Positions 26,610-35,740 of a stretch of 64,000 bases of DNA are shown piece by piece. This DNA comes from an uncultured Bacteroidales bacterium (lineage in GTDB: Bacteria; Bacteroidota; Bacteroidia; Bacteroidales; Paludibacteraceae). Every line of letters starts with the position of its first letter. Position 1 is the first letter of the stretch. The stretch spans positions 1 through 64,000 of the forward strand of contig CADCEV010000011.1 in assembly GCA_902800525.1 (NCBI GenBank), in the 5' to 3' direction. The translations under genes and the position numbers were made by a program. The notes under the pieces were generated by a model, which was not told the DNA's origin, searched no databases, and worked only from the letters and a program-made list of their open reading frames with translations.

Positions 26610-27299
26610 ATGAATAATTGCGAAAATATGAAAATCAAAGCCGTCTTCTTTGACCAAGACGGCGTGCTCTATAACTCAATGCCGTATCACGCCGAATCAT
26701 GGGCGTGGGCGATGACCAAACACGGATTGCCTTATACGGCGATGGAGTGTTACCGCAACGAGGGACGAACCAGTACGGGCGTCATACAGGAACACCACCA
26801 ACAGATGTACGGCACACCGGCATCGCCCGAACTGATTGAAGCCATCTACAAGGACAAGACCGAACATTTCACCGAGATGACGGGTGGTTTTCCGGGCATC
26901 ATTCCCGATGTGGACAAGGTGTTGCAATATCTGCACTCGCAAGGCATACAATGCTGGGTGGTTACAGGCTCTGGCCAACGAAACCTCATCAATGCCCTCA
27001 ACGAAACCTTCGATAATGTGTTTACCGGCATCATCTCTTCGTTTGACGTCAAGAAGGGCAAACCCGATCCCGAGCCTTACCTCAAGGCATGGGAGCGCTC
27101 CGGCTTCAAGAAAGAAGAGTGTATTGTCGTAGAAAACGCACCCTTAGGCGTCCGCGCAGCCAAAGCCGCCGGGCTCTTCACTTGCGCGGTCAATACCGGT
27201 ATCCTGCCCGACTCCGAATTAGAGGCGGAGCATGCCGACAAAGTGTTCCCGAACATGGCGGCACTGCTCAATTGGCTGCAAGATAAAAATAATAGATGA
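26610..27299 (+). CDS. HAD superfamily hydrolase, beta-phosphoglucomutase-like
   Basis: A 229-residue HAD phosphatase. Motif I FDQDGVLYNS, motif II VVTGSG, motif III Lys in KKGKPDPEPYL and motif IV VVENAPLGVRAAKAAG are all present, with an alpha-helical cap between residues 20 and 95. The substrate is not predictable; sugar phosphates are common for this subgroup. A second ATG at 26628 gives an equally good N-terminus (MKIKAVFFDQDG). The stop overlaps the start of the TPR regulator. Confidence 0.88.
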   Translation: MNNCENMKIKAVFFDQDGVLYNSMPYHAESWAWAMTKHGLPYTAMECYRNEGRTSTGVIQEHHQQMYGTPASPELIEAIYKDKTEHFTEMTGGFPGIIPDVDKVLQYLHSQGIQCWVVTGSGQRNLINALNETFDNVFTGIISSFDVKKGKPDPEPYLKAWERSGFKKEECIVVENAPLGVRAAKAAGLFTCAVNTGILPDSELEAEHADKVFPNMAALLNWLQDKNNR

Positions 27300-28765
27300 A
27301 TCGACATGCCGTAAAATACATATCTTTGCTGCTGATCCTGTGTCTCAACGCAGCTTGCTCACGCCATGCCTTGCATGATGCACAAACCGTAGTGGCGCAA
27401 GCCGACAGCCTCTGGCATGCCGGACAGATGTACGGCATTGACCAAGGTGATAGCACTACCCTCGCACAAGCCTATGAGACGCTGGGACAATTTGGCAAAT
27501 TCTCAATTGTCAATTCTCAATTATCAATTGCCTATGCACATGCCTGCTACCATTACGGCCGCCTCCTGCGCAAGAAAGACGATCCCGCTTCTGCGATGCA
27601 GGTCTTCATCAATGCCACACACTCCCACACCCGCGACTACCACATCCTCGGCAGAATCTATAGTAATATGGGAGATCTCTGTCACCTTGCCGGTGACTTT
27701 CCGTTGTCCTATGATATGTATGAGAAGTCCGGAGAAATGTATCTGCGCAACGGCGATACCTTATTATATTATTACCTACTGAATGACATGGCCTTTGAAT
27801 TGGCGGAACAAGGCAAGAAAGATAGTACACTTAATTTAATTCATGAGATTGAAAAACAATGTGCCATTAGGGATGTATTAAATAAAACGATAGAAACAAA
27901 AGCTGAGGCATTCTTTAAATATCGTCAATTTGATTCAACTTTATACTATGCAAATTTGCTATGCACAAAAGACAGCCTCAATGCTATGGGGATCATTCTA
28001 AAAGCACAATCTTATTCTTTCTTGCAGGAATATGATTCAGCCACATACTATGCCAATATTGTGATTTCACGTTCCTCGTCTCTATATGATATTCACAATG
28101 CTTTGTATATATTGACAAATGACGACCAAACCAAAGATAAGGAAGCCGTTAAAGAGACTGCTGCCAAGCGTTCCGATGTACAAAAAGAATTACGTACTCA
28201 ACAAGGTAAACTATCACAAGCTACTCAGTTATTAGAACAAGACCTTAACCGAAAACCAAATCTTATCAAAATATCACTTATCGGCTTAGGTATAATTGCC
28301 ATAGCCTTGTTTATATGGTTAGCAATGATCCGCTTAAATCATAAGCATAAGCAAGTAAACGAAAAAATCAATTATCAACTCGCTCAAGAAGAACAACTTC
28401 AATTGCAAGCAAAAGATTATTATAAGAAACAGATGGCCGATTTGGAAAACAACTGCAAAGCTTTGCGTAATAGTAAGAATCTCAAAAAAGAATTGGATTG
28501 GGATAATTATAACTCTATGTGTGCGGTTGTTAATCTACGGATGAATGGCATGGCTGAGAAACTGATGACTTTTCCAGATATAACTCCTAATGATATACGT
28601 TTGTGTTCACTTGTACTCCTTGATATATCATATAGCGATATTGCAAATATACTAAACTTATCCCCAAAAAGTATTGCCAAATTAAAATCTATCACAGCAC
28701 ATAAATTTAATACCACAATGAAAGATTTGCGCGCTACATTAATAGAAATAGTGTGCAAAAATTGA
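27296..28765 (+). CDS. TPR-containing membrane regulator with C-terminal HTH
   Basis: A 489-residue protein with a lipoprotein-like N-terminus (LNAAC, Cys21), TPR-like helices (about 50-290), one membrane segment (about 325-347), a coiled coil and a C-terminal LuxR-like HTH (ITPNDIRLCSLVLLDISYSDIANILNLSPKSIAKLKS). This layout is common among Bacteroidales regulators of adjacent genes. Residues 69-78 (FSIVNSQLSI) are a translated heptamer repeat. By eye the first 480 bases have the G/C-rich codon use of the genes to the left and the rest the AT-rich use of the island to the right, so the gene spans the island boundary. Confidence 0.8.
   Translation: MNRHAVKYISLLLILCLNAACSRHALHDAQTVVAQADSLWHAGQMYGIDQGDSTTLAQAYETLGQFGKFSIVNSQLSIAYAHACYHYGRLLRKKDDPASAMQVFINATHSHTRDYHILGRIYSNMGDLCHLAGDFPLSYDMYEKSGEMYLRNGDTLLYYYLLNDMAFELAEQGKKDSTLNLIHEIEKQCAIRDVLNKTIETKAEAFFKYRQFDSTLYYANLLCTKDSLNAMGIILKAQSYSFLQEYDSATYYANIVISRSSSLYDIHNALYILTNDDQTKDKEAVKETAAKRSDVQKELRTQQGKLSQATQLLEQDLNRKPNLIKISLIGLGIIAIALFIWLAMIRLNHKHKQVNEKINYQLAQEEQLQLQAKDYYKKQMADLENNCKALRNSKNLKKELDWDNYNSMCAVVNLRMNGMAEKLMTFPDITPNDIRLCSLVLLDISYSDIANILNLSPKSIAKLKSITAHKFNTTMKDLRATLIEIVCKN
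27498..27530. repeat. Heptanucleotide repeat inside the TPR regulator
   Basis: Four to five units of TCAATTG/TCAATTC/TCAATTA in frame, encoding SIVNSQLSI, nearly identical to the yggS insertion. Confidence 0.9.
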
Positions 28766-28860
28766 ATCAATTAGCGCCCATATGGCATTTTTCATAGTCT
28801 GTTTTTTATAACTTGCTAAATATCAGCGATTTGCGCATTACGCTTTTCATAGGGTAAAAT

Positions 28861-28891
28861 TTTGCCAATTGCACAAAAAACAGTAATTTTG
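28861..28891 (+). promoter_or_regulatory. Promoter of the DUF3244 gene
   Basis: TTTGCCAATTGCAC (from 28861) and TAATTTTG (28884-28891), about 19 bases apart. Confidence 0.75.
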
Positions 28892-28951
28892 CACCGTCAA
28901 ACGATTGAGTGTTTGGCGGTGTATTTTTGTTTATTTAAATTTTACTTTATC

Positions 28952-29347
28952 ATGAAGAAAAAAATCTCTTTTTGGGCGTTAGCAATGTTATTTGCCATGC
29001 CATGCGTGTTGCACGCAGAAGAAATTGAAATCCAGTTAATGGAAGTCGTGCAGATGATGCCCCTTCCGGGTGACAATCCGTTGGATGATTCCGACCAAAG
29101 TCCCAAAGATCCACCTCGCCCAGGAAGTTTCCGTGCCACCATTAACGGAACATCGCTTTCCATTAACCGCCAAGACAACAACATTCCTTCTGCGCAGGCA
29201 ACTGTCGTGAATGCTGCTAATGGCAGTATCGTTCTGAATCAGCAATTTACGTCGTCTTTGCTGAGCCAGATCGCTAATTCCGGTATGTATATCTTACATA
29301 TCCAAACCGCTTCCGGTGCCCTCGTCGGACAATTTGTTGTACAATAA
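28952..29347 (+). CDS. DUF3244-like secreted protein
   Basis: A 131-residue protein with a signal peptide (1-20, ending VLHAEE). The C-terminal half has the beta-sandwich pattern of DUF3244 (TVVNAANGSIVLNQQF; SGMYILHIQTASGALVGQFVV), similar to the GVYLLHV sorting-domain end of type IX cargo, though shorter. No enzymatic motif. I start at the ATG 61 bases after the -7 element; an upstream in-frame start would lie in the promoter. Lies in the AT-rich island, probably under the TPR-HTH regulator. Confidence 0.72.
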   Translation: MKKKISFWALAMLFAMPCVLHAEEIEIQLMEVVQMMPLPGDNPLDDSDQSPKDPPRPGSFRATINGTSLSINRQDNNIPSAQATVVNAANGSIVLNQQFTSSLLSQIANSGMYILHIQTASGALVGQFVVQ

Positions 29348-29388
29348 TTGTAACAAATGAACTTTTATGAAAAAAAATAATAAAGTTC

Positions 29389-29419
29389 TTGTATATGTCA
29401 AGAAAAAGTAGCAATTTTG
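29389..29419 (+). promoter_or_regulatory. Promoter of the tail-fibre-like protein / C10 protease pair
   Basis: CTTGTATATGTC and CAATTTTG about 20 bases apart, one mismatch from the TAnnTTTG consensus. Confidence 0.6.
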
Positions 29420-29462
29420 CACTACAAAATTAGTTATATATCTATCTTTAAAGTATGAAATT

Positions 29463-30413
29463 ATGAAAAACAAGCTTTATTTTTGTATTATACTTGTTTG
29501 CGCAAGTTTGTTTTCTAAAGAGATGAATGCCCAATCATGGAGTACAGGAACAAATAAAATCTACATTTCTCCTGATACAACTAAAGTGGGAATAGGAATA
29601 ACATCCCCTACCGAACGTTTACATGTCAATAAAGGAGCATTAAAAATAGGCAATAGTTCTGCTGCAGCGGATAGAAGCATTAATATGCTAAAAATAGGAG
29701 ACGGAAGTTATGTTCAAATCGGTGAATGGGAAGCCGACGATATGTTGTCTTTCAAAGCAAATAGATATAACTTCACTAATGGCAATGTAGGCTTTGGTAT
29801 CAGTAATCCACAATATAAATTGGATATAAATGGAAAAGTATTTCTACGTAGTGTGGATTCTTCTAATGGATGGTATCAAAGTTACTTGCATTGGAATGCG
29901 CACAAGTTAATAATGGGAGTACCTACAGGAGCAATAGCACATACGATGGTAGAAATCATTCCGGGTGGATGTGATTCCGAAGAACTTTTCTCTCAATTAT
30001 CGTTATACCATGCATATAACACCACCAATAAAGTAGAAAAGTTACGTTTCAGTACATTGCTTGATAGTTGGATTAATACAGACAGAAACTTCGGTATAGG
30101 AACCGATAATCCACTCTACAAATTAGATGTGCGTGGTACTATCCGAGCAGACGAGATTTTAGTTAATCTTGTTGATGGAGCTGATTTTGTATTTGACAAG
30201 ACATATCAATTACGCCCATTAAACGAAGTTTACACATTTATTCAGCAAAATCAACATTTACCAGAGATTCCTTCTGCTTCTGAAATGAAAGAAAATGGAG
30301 TAAATATGAATGAATTGCAAATACAACTGTTGCAAAAGATAGAAGAGTTGACATTGTATATTATTCAACAAGAGCAGCGGATACAGGTGTTGGAATCTCA
30401 AATTTCTAAATGA
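29463..30413 (+). CDS. Exported tail-fibre-like repeat protein
   Basis: A 316-residue protein with a signal peptide (1-23, ending EMNAQ). It has repeated VGIGxxxPxxxLxVxG units (KVGIGITSPTERLHV; VGFGISNPQYKLDINGK; FGIGTDNPLYKLDVRG), as in tail-fibre and intramolecular-chaperone-associated proteins. The C-terminal block (YTFIQQNQHLPEIPSASEM, then a coiled coil to the end) is widespread in Bacteroidota surface proteins. It probably forms a trimeric surface fibre; no enzymatic motif. Overlaps the protease gene by four bases, so the two are co-expressed. Confidence 0.72.
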   Translation: MKNKLYFCIILVCASLFSKEMNAQSWSTGTNKIYISPDTTKVGIGITSPTERLHVNKGALKIGNSSAAADRSINMLKIGDGSYVQIGEWEADDMLSFKANRYNFTNGNVGFGISNPQYKLDINGKVFLRSVDSSNGWYQSYLHWNAHKLIMGVPTGAIAHTMVEIIPGGCDSEELFSQLSLYHAYNTTNKVEKLRFSTLLDSWINTDRNFGIGTDNPLYKLDVRGTIRADEILVNLVDGADFVFDKTYQLRPLNEVYTFIQQNQHLPEIPSASEMKENGVNMNELQIQLLQKIEELTLYIIQQEQRIQVLESQISK

Positions 30414-32083
30414 ATACTGCTATGAAACGGCCAATATTTTTTTTAATTGCTGCTTTTTTAGGGACGACATGCATACAGAGTGAAGTGTTTGTATCTTCCG
30501 AAGAAGCGCAAAATGTCGCTGCTGAATATTATCGAAAAGTCAGCAAGAATTCGCGGGAGCAATACGAAGTTGGAACTCCGGAAAAATTTTCACTTTTCGG
30601 CAAAGCAGACATGTGGCTTGTTCCTATTAGTGGCAATTGGATACTGGTTTCTTCAGACAAACGGACCGAGGCTATATTAGCCAGATTTACGACCCCCAAA
30701 AAACCTGATTTGAAATCATTTCCCCCCGCGGCACAATATTTAATTAGTTGTTATGAAGATAATATCTCTTATGTTCGAGACACATGCAAAGATTGCGCTA
30801 TAAGGGATTGTTGGGGAAAGCAATTGACGGAGGCTCCTAAGCGAAACACCCCCCCAAATACATTGCCATCATCAGTGGCACCTCTATTAGAAGATATTGC
30901 GTGGAATCAATCTGGTAATGAATCGTGGAATCCGGATTGCGACAAGGTATATAATAGAAGTTGCCCGGTTATCAACACAAACAAAGACAATTTATGTGGA
31001 CATGCAGTTGCTGGTTGTGTAGCAGTCGCGGTAGGACAAATAATGCGTTACTGGGAATGGCCTTATATGGCCAACGTGCCAACGACTTCTGGTTCAAATA
31101 CAAAAGAGATTCATTTCTTTGAACTTGGGAGCACACCATCTTTTTTATCGAACTCTTCTTCTGTTATGGAAGCAATCTTAACTTCTGATTTTTTGCGGGA
31201 TTGTGGTTATGACATGGGAATGAATTATGGAGAAACTTCGTTAGCGACTGACGCTGCCGCTGTAAATACATTTATTCATTTTGGCTATAACCCGAACACT
31301 ATACATAATCAAGGAGATTGGTATACAAGCGGGTGGACAAACATTCTACACTCTGAGATTGCAGCTGGAAGACCTGTATACTATGGCGCTAGAACTGCAA
31401 GTATAGGAGGAAAAGGACATACTTATATTTTAGACGGATATGATGCCTATGGATTATACCATGTAAATCTAGGTTGGGGAATATACTATAATGATTATTA
31501 TAGTATAAATTCCATCTATGGTTATTCCCATTGGCAAAGTGCCATATGGGGAATTCAGCCTGACTCCTCAAGATTCTGCTCTCCAATCACAATTACGATG
31601 CCAATAGCAAATCCAAATTGGGGAGTTATGAGAGCTGGAACTATTACCTTAGATGGTGTAGTGATGAATAGCAACGCTAATTGCCGTGTGTATTCGTCTA
31701 CCGAGGTTCGTCTTATAAATGGCGCCGAAATCCGTAATGGAAGTTATGCGCGCATTGCTATCAAAGATATCCCATGCTCATCGATTTCAAACTCTCCATC
31801 ACGACTTAAAACAATGGATTCTATTGTCACGAATAATAGGTATGAGAGTTTGGACGGAAAAGAGGACTTCTTAATTACACCAAATCCTGCCAAAGAGATA
31901 TTATACATCAACACAGATTTGGAAATAAAAAGGGTGCGATTATATAATATAGAAGGGAACTGTTTGATTAACAGTCTGGAAAAAGAATTACATATTGCTC
32001 ATCTACCCACGGGTGTTTATTTACTTCATGTAGAAACCACTGATGGAATGACAAAACAAGCAAAAGTACTGCATTTACAATAA
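30410..32083 (+). CDS. C10 (streptopain-like) cysteine protease with type IX sorting domain
   Basis: A 557-residue secreted protease: signal peptide (about 1-23), Spi-type propeptide (about 25-150), catalytic Cys203 in AGCVAVAVGQIMRYW and His337 in GGKGHTYILDGYD followed by YHVNLGWG. The C-terminal domain (about 483-557; FLITPNPAKEILYIN to PTGVYLLHVETTDG) is a type A type IX sorting signal. Relatives include streptopain, interpain and the Bfp proteases of Bacteroides. A second Met at residue 5 could be the start. The two following lipoprotein genes might encode partners or inhibitors, as Bfp proteases often have linked inhibitors, but no similarity is visible. Confidence 0.9.
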   Translation: MNTAMKRPIFFLIAAFLGTTCIQSEVFVSSEEAQNVAAEYYRKVSKNSREQYEVGTPEKFSLFGKADMWLVPISGNWILVSSDKRTEAILARFTTPKKPDLKSFPPAAQYLISCYEDNISYVRDTCKDCAIRDCWGKQLTEAPKRNTPPNTLPSSVAPLLEDIAWNQSGNESWNPDCDKVYNRSCPVINTNKDNLCGHAVAGCVAVAVGQIMRYWEWPYMANVPTTSGSNTKEIHFFELGSTPSFLSNSSSVMEAILTSDFLRDCGYDMGMNYGETSLATDAAAVNTFIHFGYNPNTIHNQGDWYTSGWTNILHSEIAAGRPVYYGARTASIGGKGHTYILDGYDAYGLYHVNLGWGIYYNDYYSINSIYGYSHWQSAIWGIQPDSSRFCSPITITMPIANPNWGVMRAGTITLDGVVMNSNANCRVYSSTEVRLINGAEIRNGSYARIAIKDIPCSSISNSPSRLKTMDSIVTNNRYESLDGKEDFLITPNPAKEILYINTDLEIKRVRLYNIEGNCLINSLEKELHIAHLPTGVYLLHVETTDGMTKQAKVLHLQ

Positions 32084-32087
32084 TTTA

Positions 32088-32119
32088 TTTGCATATGTCA
32101 AATATTTTTAGTAATTTTG
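32088..32119 (+). promoter_or_regulatory. Promoter of lipoprotein gene 1
   Basis: TTTGCATATGTC (from 32088) and TAATTTTG (32112-32119), 20 bases apart. Confidence 0.8.
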
Positions 32120-32159
32120 CAGCGTTAAATAAGTTTTATCACGTTAAACAACAACAATT

Positions 32160-32780
32160 ATGAATAAAAAATTAATTTTTATAGGGCTATTATCAGTGAT
32201 GGTAGCTTTAGTGAACTTTACCGGTTGCGAAAAGAGAGGTAGCGCGGATCTCCCTCCAGAGACTATTACTATCATGAAACTCAAGAAACCTGAATACAAG
32301 GATTTTATCATTGCCTATGCCGGAAGAGACTCGATTATAGCATATCGCACTAACAAAAACGGACTGGATGGTCGTAGTGGTTATTCTCCCTATTGGGAAC
32401 TACCTGATAACTGGCTGTTAGTCGATTGGAAATGGAATTTTCCTTTGCTGCCAATCGGAGGAAATGTGTTGTTGGAAAATAAGACTTGGGACAAACTGAC
32501 CCACGCTTTGCAGACATGGCCGTTAGAGACTCCTCATATCTCACAACCGATAGAGAGTGTCTATTATATTAAAGCAAGCAAGTTGGCAAAGTTTCTTGCT
32601 AAGACCTATGAGCCGGAGGTTATTACACATGTAATAAATAGGCAAATCGATTTGCCCGTAGACGAAGAAGAAGCAAAAGAGATTGTTCAAACCATGGATA
32701 GTATATGGACCATGTTCCAGACAGATCTGTCCATTGTCATTAAGGAAAGAGATTTAGAAAAATTACTAGAAATGAAGTAG
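32160..32780 (+). CDS. Lipoprotein of unknown function
   Basis: A 206-residue protein with signal peptide and lipobox FTGC (Cys23). The mature part has no motif I recognise; the C-terminal half is helical and acidic. AT-rich like the rest of the island, with its own promoter. A role linked to the neighbouring protease is only a positional guess. Confidence 0.75.
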   Translation: MNKKLIFIGLLSVMVALVNFTGCEKRGSADLPPETITIMKLKKPEYKDFIIAYAGRDSIIAYRTNKNGLDGRSGYSPYWELPDNWLLVDWKWNFPLLPIGGNVLLENKTWDKLTHALQTWPLETPHISQPIESVYYIKASKLAKFLAKTYEPEVITHVINRQIDLPVDEEEAKEIVQTMDSIWTMFQTDLSIVIKERDLEKLLEMK

Positions 32781-32788
32781 TATCAATT

Positions 32789-32820
32789 TTTGCACATTTA
32801 CGCAAAAAGCAGTAATTTTG
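32789..32820 (+). promoter_or_regulatory. Promoter of lipoprotein gene 2
   Basis: TTTGCACATTTAC (from 32789) and TAATTTTG (32813-32820), 20 bases apart. Confidence 0.8.
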
Positions 32821-32865
32821 CAGCGTGAAACGATAATATTTCTGTTTAATTAAATGTGTACGATT

Positions 32866-33294
32866 ATGAAAAAAGTATTTTTATTGACATTGATAGCCGG
32901 AGTATTGGCAAGTTGCAACACCAACTTCCCCACCAAAGCGTATGAGGGTGTATGGGAAGTAATGAAAGGTCAGGATAGTGTTATTGTCTTGAATGATTCC
33001 TCTCGGTACGTGATAAGTTATAGCAGTTATTACGACAACGTAGTAATTACGTCCAAGACGATGACAGCTACATCCCAAACGGATAAGTACGAATATCATT
33101 ACCGTATCTTAAGAGACAGCATCATTGAATTAGAGCGCACTTTCCTAAATGACCCTACCAGACCGGACTATGTGGTGGAAACAAAAATGTATTTCAACAA
33201 GGATAAACACCTTATTATAGAAAACTTCAGTTTAGGTGATATTTCACATGTCTCCCCTCCTACTTATAGACCTGTCATGCTTAAACGAAAATAA
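32866..33294 (+). CDS. Small lipoprotein, lipocalin-like pattern
   Basis: A 142-residue protein with lipobox LASC (Cys17) followed by alternating beta strands (YEGVWEVMKGQDSVIVLNDSSRYVISY and onward), reminiscent of lipocalin-like Bacteroidales lipoproteins. Function unknown. I start at the ATG of MKKVF rather than an ATG 12 bases upstream, because it gives a standard signal peptide. Last gene of the AT-rich island. Confidence 0.72.
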   Translation: MKKVFLLTLIAGVLASCNTNFPTKAYEGVWEVMKGQDSVIVLNDSSRYVISYSSYYDNVVITSKTMTATSQTDKYEYHYRILRDSIIELERTFLNDPTRPDYVVETKMYFNKDKHLIIENFSLGDISHVSPPTYRPVMLKRK

Positions 33295-33442
33295 AAAAGC
33301 CAATATAGATATTTTCACGAACAATCTGCCATTTTGGCAGTCTAACTCCCTTTGGAACATAGTTTGTACATCGTTTAGTGAACAACGTGATCACGAAATC
33401 ACGAGATCAAGAAAGAAGTAACTAACTAAACAATATACAACT
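33295..33442. promoter_or_regulatory. clpB upstream region with two inverted repeats
   Basis: Holds a CTGCCA-TTT-TGGCAG palindrome (33326-33340) and CGTGAT/ATCACG (33386-33403), the latter part of a period-8 repeat. No CIRCE operator (TTAGCACTC...GAGTGCTAA) is present. Heat-shock control cannot be read from the sequence. Confidence 0.4.
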
Positions 33443-35512
33443 ATGAACAATCAGAATTATCAGAACAATCAAAACGAAAACCTCAAGAAGTTCGCGATCA
33501 ACCTATGCGAACGGGCAAAAGAGGGCAAACTGGATCCGGTCATCGGTCGTGATGACGAGATCAGGCGCGTGCTCCAGATCTTGAGCCGCCGGACAAAAAA
33601 CAATCCTATTCTTATTGGTGAGCCGGGTGTCGGTAAGACCGCGATAGCCGAAGGTCTTGCGCATCGTATCGTGCGCGGCGACGTGCCGGAGAACCTGAAA
33701 AAGAAACAGATCTACTCCCTCGATATGGGTGCGCTTATTGCGGGTGCTAAGTACCAAGGCGAGTTCGAAGAGCGACTCAAAGGCGTCGTCAACGAAGTGG
33801 TAGCTGCCGCCGGTGAGATCATCCTTTTCATCGATGAGATACACACGCTCGTCGGAGCCGGTAAATCTTCCGGCGCGATGGACGCGGCGAACATCCTGAA
33901 ACCTGCGCTGGCACGTGGTGACCTGCGGGCGATCGGTGCTACTACGCTCGATGAGTATCAGAAATATTTTGAGACGGATAAAGCCCTGGAGCGCCGATTC
34001 CAAAAGGTCATGGTCGATGAGCCGGACGAGGCAGCAACGATCTCTATTCTTCGTGGTCTGAAAGAGCGCTATGAGACCCACCACAAAGTGCGTATCAAAG
34101 ATGATGCTATCATCGCAGCCGTCACACTTTCAGCACGTTACATCACCGATCGTTTCTTGCCGGATAAGGCGATTGACTTGGTCGATGAAGCCGCAGCCAA
34201 ACTGCGTCTGGAAGTGGACTCCAAGCCGGAAGAGATCGATTCGCTCGACCGTCAGATCAAACAATTGGAGATCGAGCGCGAAGCGATTAAGCGCGACAAG
34301 AACGAAGCCAAACTGAGCGAGATCGAGAAACAACTCAAAGAGTTGAAAACGAAGAGTGAAGAGCTCAACGCCCGCTGGAACAAGGAGAAAGGCTATGTAG
34401 CTACTATCCAGAACGAGAAAGCGCGTATTGAGACCCTCAAACACCAAGCCGAAGTAGCCGAGCGCGAAGGCGATTACGGCAAGGTAGCGGAGATCCGTTA
34501 CAGCCAGATCCCTGCCGCAGAAGCGAACATCAAATCCGCGCAAGACACCCTGCATCAACTCGGCACCGAGTCCCTTATCAAAGAGGAAGTCGATGAAGAC
34601 GATATCGCCGAAGTTGTAGCCCGCTGGACGGGTATTCCTGTTGCGAAGATGATGCAATCGGAGCGCGACAAACTGCTGCATTTGGAGGAAGAGTTGCACA
34701 AACGTGTCATCGGTCAGGATCAAGCTATCGAGGCGGTTTCCGACGCAATCCGTCGTAGCCGTGCGGGCTTGCAAGACCCCAAACGTCCTATCGGTAGTTT
34801 CATCTTCCTCGGTACAACCGGTGTTGGTAAGACCGAGTTGGCGAAAGCGCTCGCGGACTACCTCTTCGACGACGAGAACATGATGACCCGTATCGATATG
34901 TCCGAGTACCAGGAGAAGTTCAGCGCGACGCGACTCATCGGTGCGCCTCCGGGATATGTGGGCTACGATGAAGGCGGACAACTGACCGAAGCAATCCGAC
35001 GCAAACCTTACTCGGTAGTCCTCTTCGATGAGATCGAGAAAGCGCACCCGGATGTATTCAATGTCCTGCTGCAAGTGCTCGATGACGGACGTCTGACGGA
35101 TAACAAAGGCCGTTTGGTCAATTTCAAGAACACCTTGATTATCATGACCTCCAACCTCACGGAAGAGCAACTCCGTGCACAAGTCCGCCCTGAGTTCATC
35201 AACCGTATCGACGAGATCATCCACTTCAGCGAACTGACCGAATCGGACATCAAAGCGGTAGTGGGTCTGCAAGTGAGCCGCATCCACAAGATGCTCGAAG
35301 CCCAAGGTATCGACCTGCGTGTCACGGACGATGCAATCGACTACATCGCCAAAGAAGGGTACGATCCGCAGTTCGGTGCACGTCCTGTCAAGAGAGCGCT
35401 CCAGCGTCTCGTCCTCAACGAACTGTCCAAATCGATCATCGGCGGCAAAGTGGATCAAACCAAACCCGTCATCGTCGAACTACGCGACGGCGAACTCCAC
35501 TTCCGCAACTAA
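33443..35512 (+). CDS. clpB: ClpB-type disaggregase lacking the N-terminal domain
   Basis: A 689-residue AAA+ chaperone. NBD1 has Walker A GEPGVGKT (59-66) and Walker [14 protein letters not shown]; a middle coiled coil follows (about 265-390); NBD2 has GTTGVGKT and [14 protein letters not shown]; the C-terminal end ([17 protein letters not shown]) is typical. In full-length ClpB the first Walker A is near residue 205, so about 145 residues (the N-domain) are missing and replaced by an Asn/Gln-rich start. A segment between TSNL and RPEFINRID is also about 20 residues shorter than usual. Both AAA modules look complete, so unfolding activity is likely kept, with altered substrate binding. Confidence 0.93.
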   Translation: MNNQNYQNNQNENLKKFAINLCERAKEGKLDPVIGRDDEIRRVLQILSRRTKNNPILIGEPGVGKTAIAEGLAHRIVRGDVPENLKKKQIYSLDMGALIAGAKYQGEFEERLKGVVNEVVAAAGEIILFIDEIHTLVGAGKSSGAMDAANILKPALARGDLRAIGATTLDEYQKYFETDKALERRFQKVMVDEPDEAATISILRGLKERYETHHKVRIKDDAIIAAVTLSARYITDRFLPDKAIDLVDEAAAKLRLEVDSKPEEIDSLDRQIKQLEIEREAIKRDKNEAKLSEIEKQLKELKTKSEELNARWNKEKGYVATIQNEKARIETLKHQAEVAEREGDYGKVAEIRYSQIPAAEANIKSAQDTLHQLGTESLIKEEVDEDDIAEVVARWTGIPVAKMMQSERDKLLHLEEELHKRVIGQDQAIEAVSDAIRRSRAGLQDPKRPIGSFIFLGTTGVGKTELAKALADYLFDDENMMTRIDMSEYQEKFSATRLIGAPPGYVGYDEGGQLTEAIRRKPYSVVLFDEIEKAHPDVFNVLLQVLDDGRLTDNKGRLVNFKNTLIIMTSNLTEEQLRAQVRPEFINRIDEIIHFSELTESDIKAVVGLQVSRIHKMLEAQGIDLRVTDDAIDYIAKEGYDPQFGARPVKRALQRLVLNELSKSIIGGKVDQTKPVIVELRDGELHFRN

Positions 35513-35525
35513 TCACTATCAAATC

Positions 35526-35565
35526 AAAAAAATGGCATACCACTTCCGTATGCCATTTTTTTGCA
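35526..35565 (+). terminator. clpB terminator, bidirectional
   Basis: AATGGCATAC (35531-35540) pairs with GTATGCCATT (35548-35557), flanked by A-tract and T-tract. The A-tract also makes it a terminator on the minus strand, where it could end a transcript from the promoter at 35709-35740. Confidence 0.92.
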
Positions 35566-35593
35566 TATTCTCCGCCGAAAAAAGAGAGATTTA

Positions 35594-35625
35594 TTTGCAT
35601 ATATCAGAAAAAAGTTGTACCTTTG
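35594..35625 (+). promoter_or_regulatory. Plus-strand promoter cassette with no gene downstream
   Basis: TTTGCATATATCAG and TACCTTTG 20 bases apart, within a stretch almost identical to the minus-strand promoters at 48762-48793 and 49985-50016. No ORF follows before the facing promoter. Confidence 0.75.
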
Positions 35626-35638
35626 CAAGCGAATTTAA

Positions 35639-35684
35639 ACGCAAGGGGTACTATAAAAACGACACCCGATAGTTTGACTTGCGT
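35639..35684. ncRNA. Candidate structured small RNA segment
   Basis: ACGCAAG (35639-35645) pairs with CTTGCGT (35678-35684). Inside, GGGT/ACCC and CTAT/ATAG can pair in crossing order, which would give a pseudoknot-like fold. The segment lies between two facing promoters and within about 110 bases of a bidirectional terminator. I infer a small RNA, possibly leftward from about 35702 to 35528 (about 170 bases), but I recognise no known RNA family. 6S RNA is conceivable from size alone. Confidence 0.4.
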
Positions 35685-35708
35685 CAGGGACTACCGGGAA
35701 TTCCGATG

Positions 35709-35740
35709 CAAAAGTACTACAAATTTTTGAATTGTGCAAA
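35709..35740 (-). promoter_or_regulatory. rRNA-like minus-strand promoter
   Basis: Minus strand: TACTTTTG (35709-35716) and TTTGCACAATTC (to 35740). About 40 bases match the rRNA promoter region at 331-370, including the AAATTTTTGAATTG spacer (plus-strand reading). Confidence 0.7.

Noticed and set aside
27780-33300. Prophage, because of the tail-fibre-like protein
   Set aside because: There are no capsid, portal, terminase or integrase genes. The fibre-like repeats are common in Bacteroidota surface proteins, and the protein has a signal peptide.
33386-33403. CIRCE-like heat-shock operator upstream of clpB
   Set aside because: The CGTGAT/ATCACG palindrome does not match the CIRCE consensus and is better explained as part of a period-8 repeat.
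34130-35458. A 442-codon minus-strand open frame
   Set aside because: Antisense to clpB in a codon-biased region; no family pattern.
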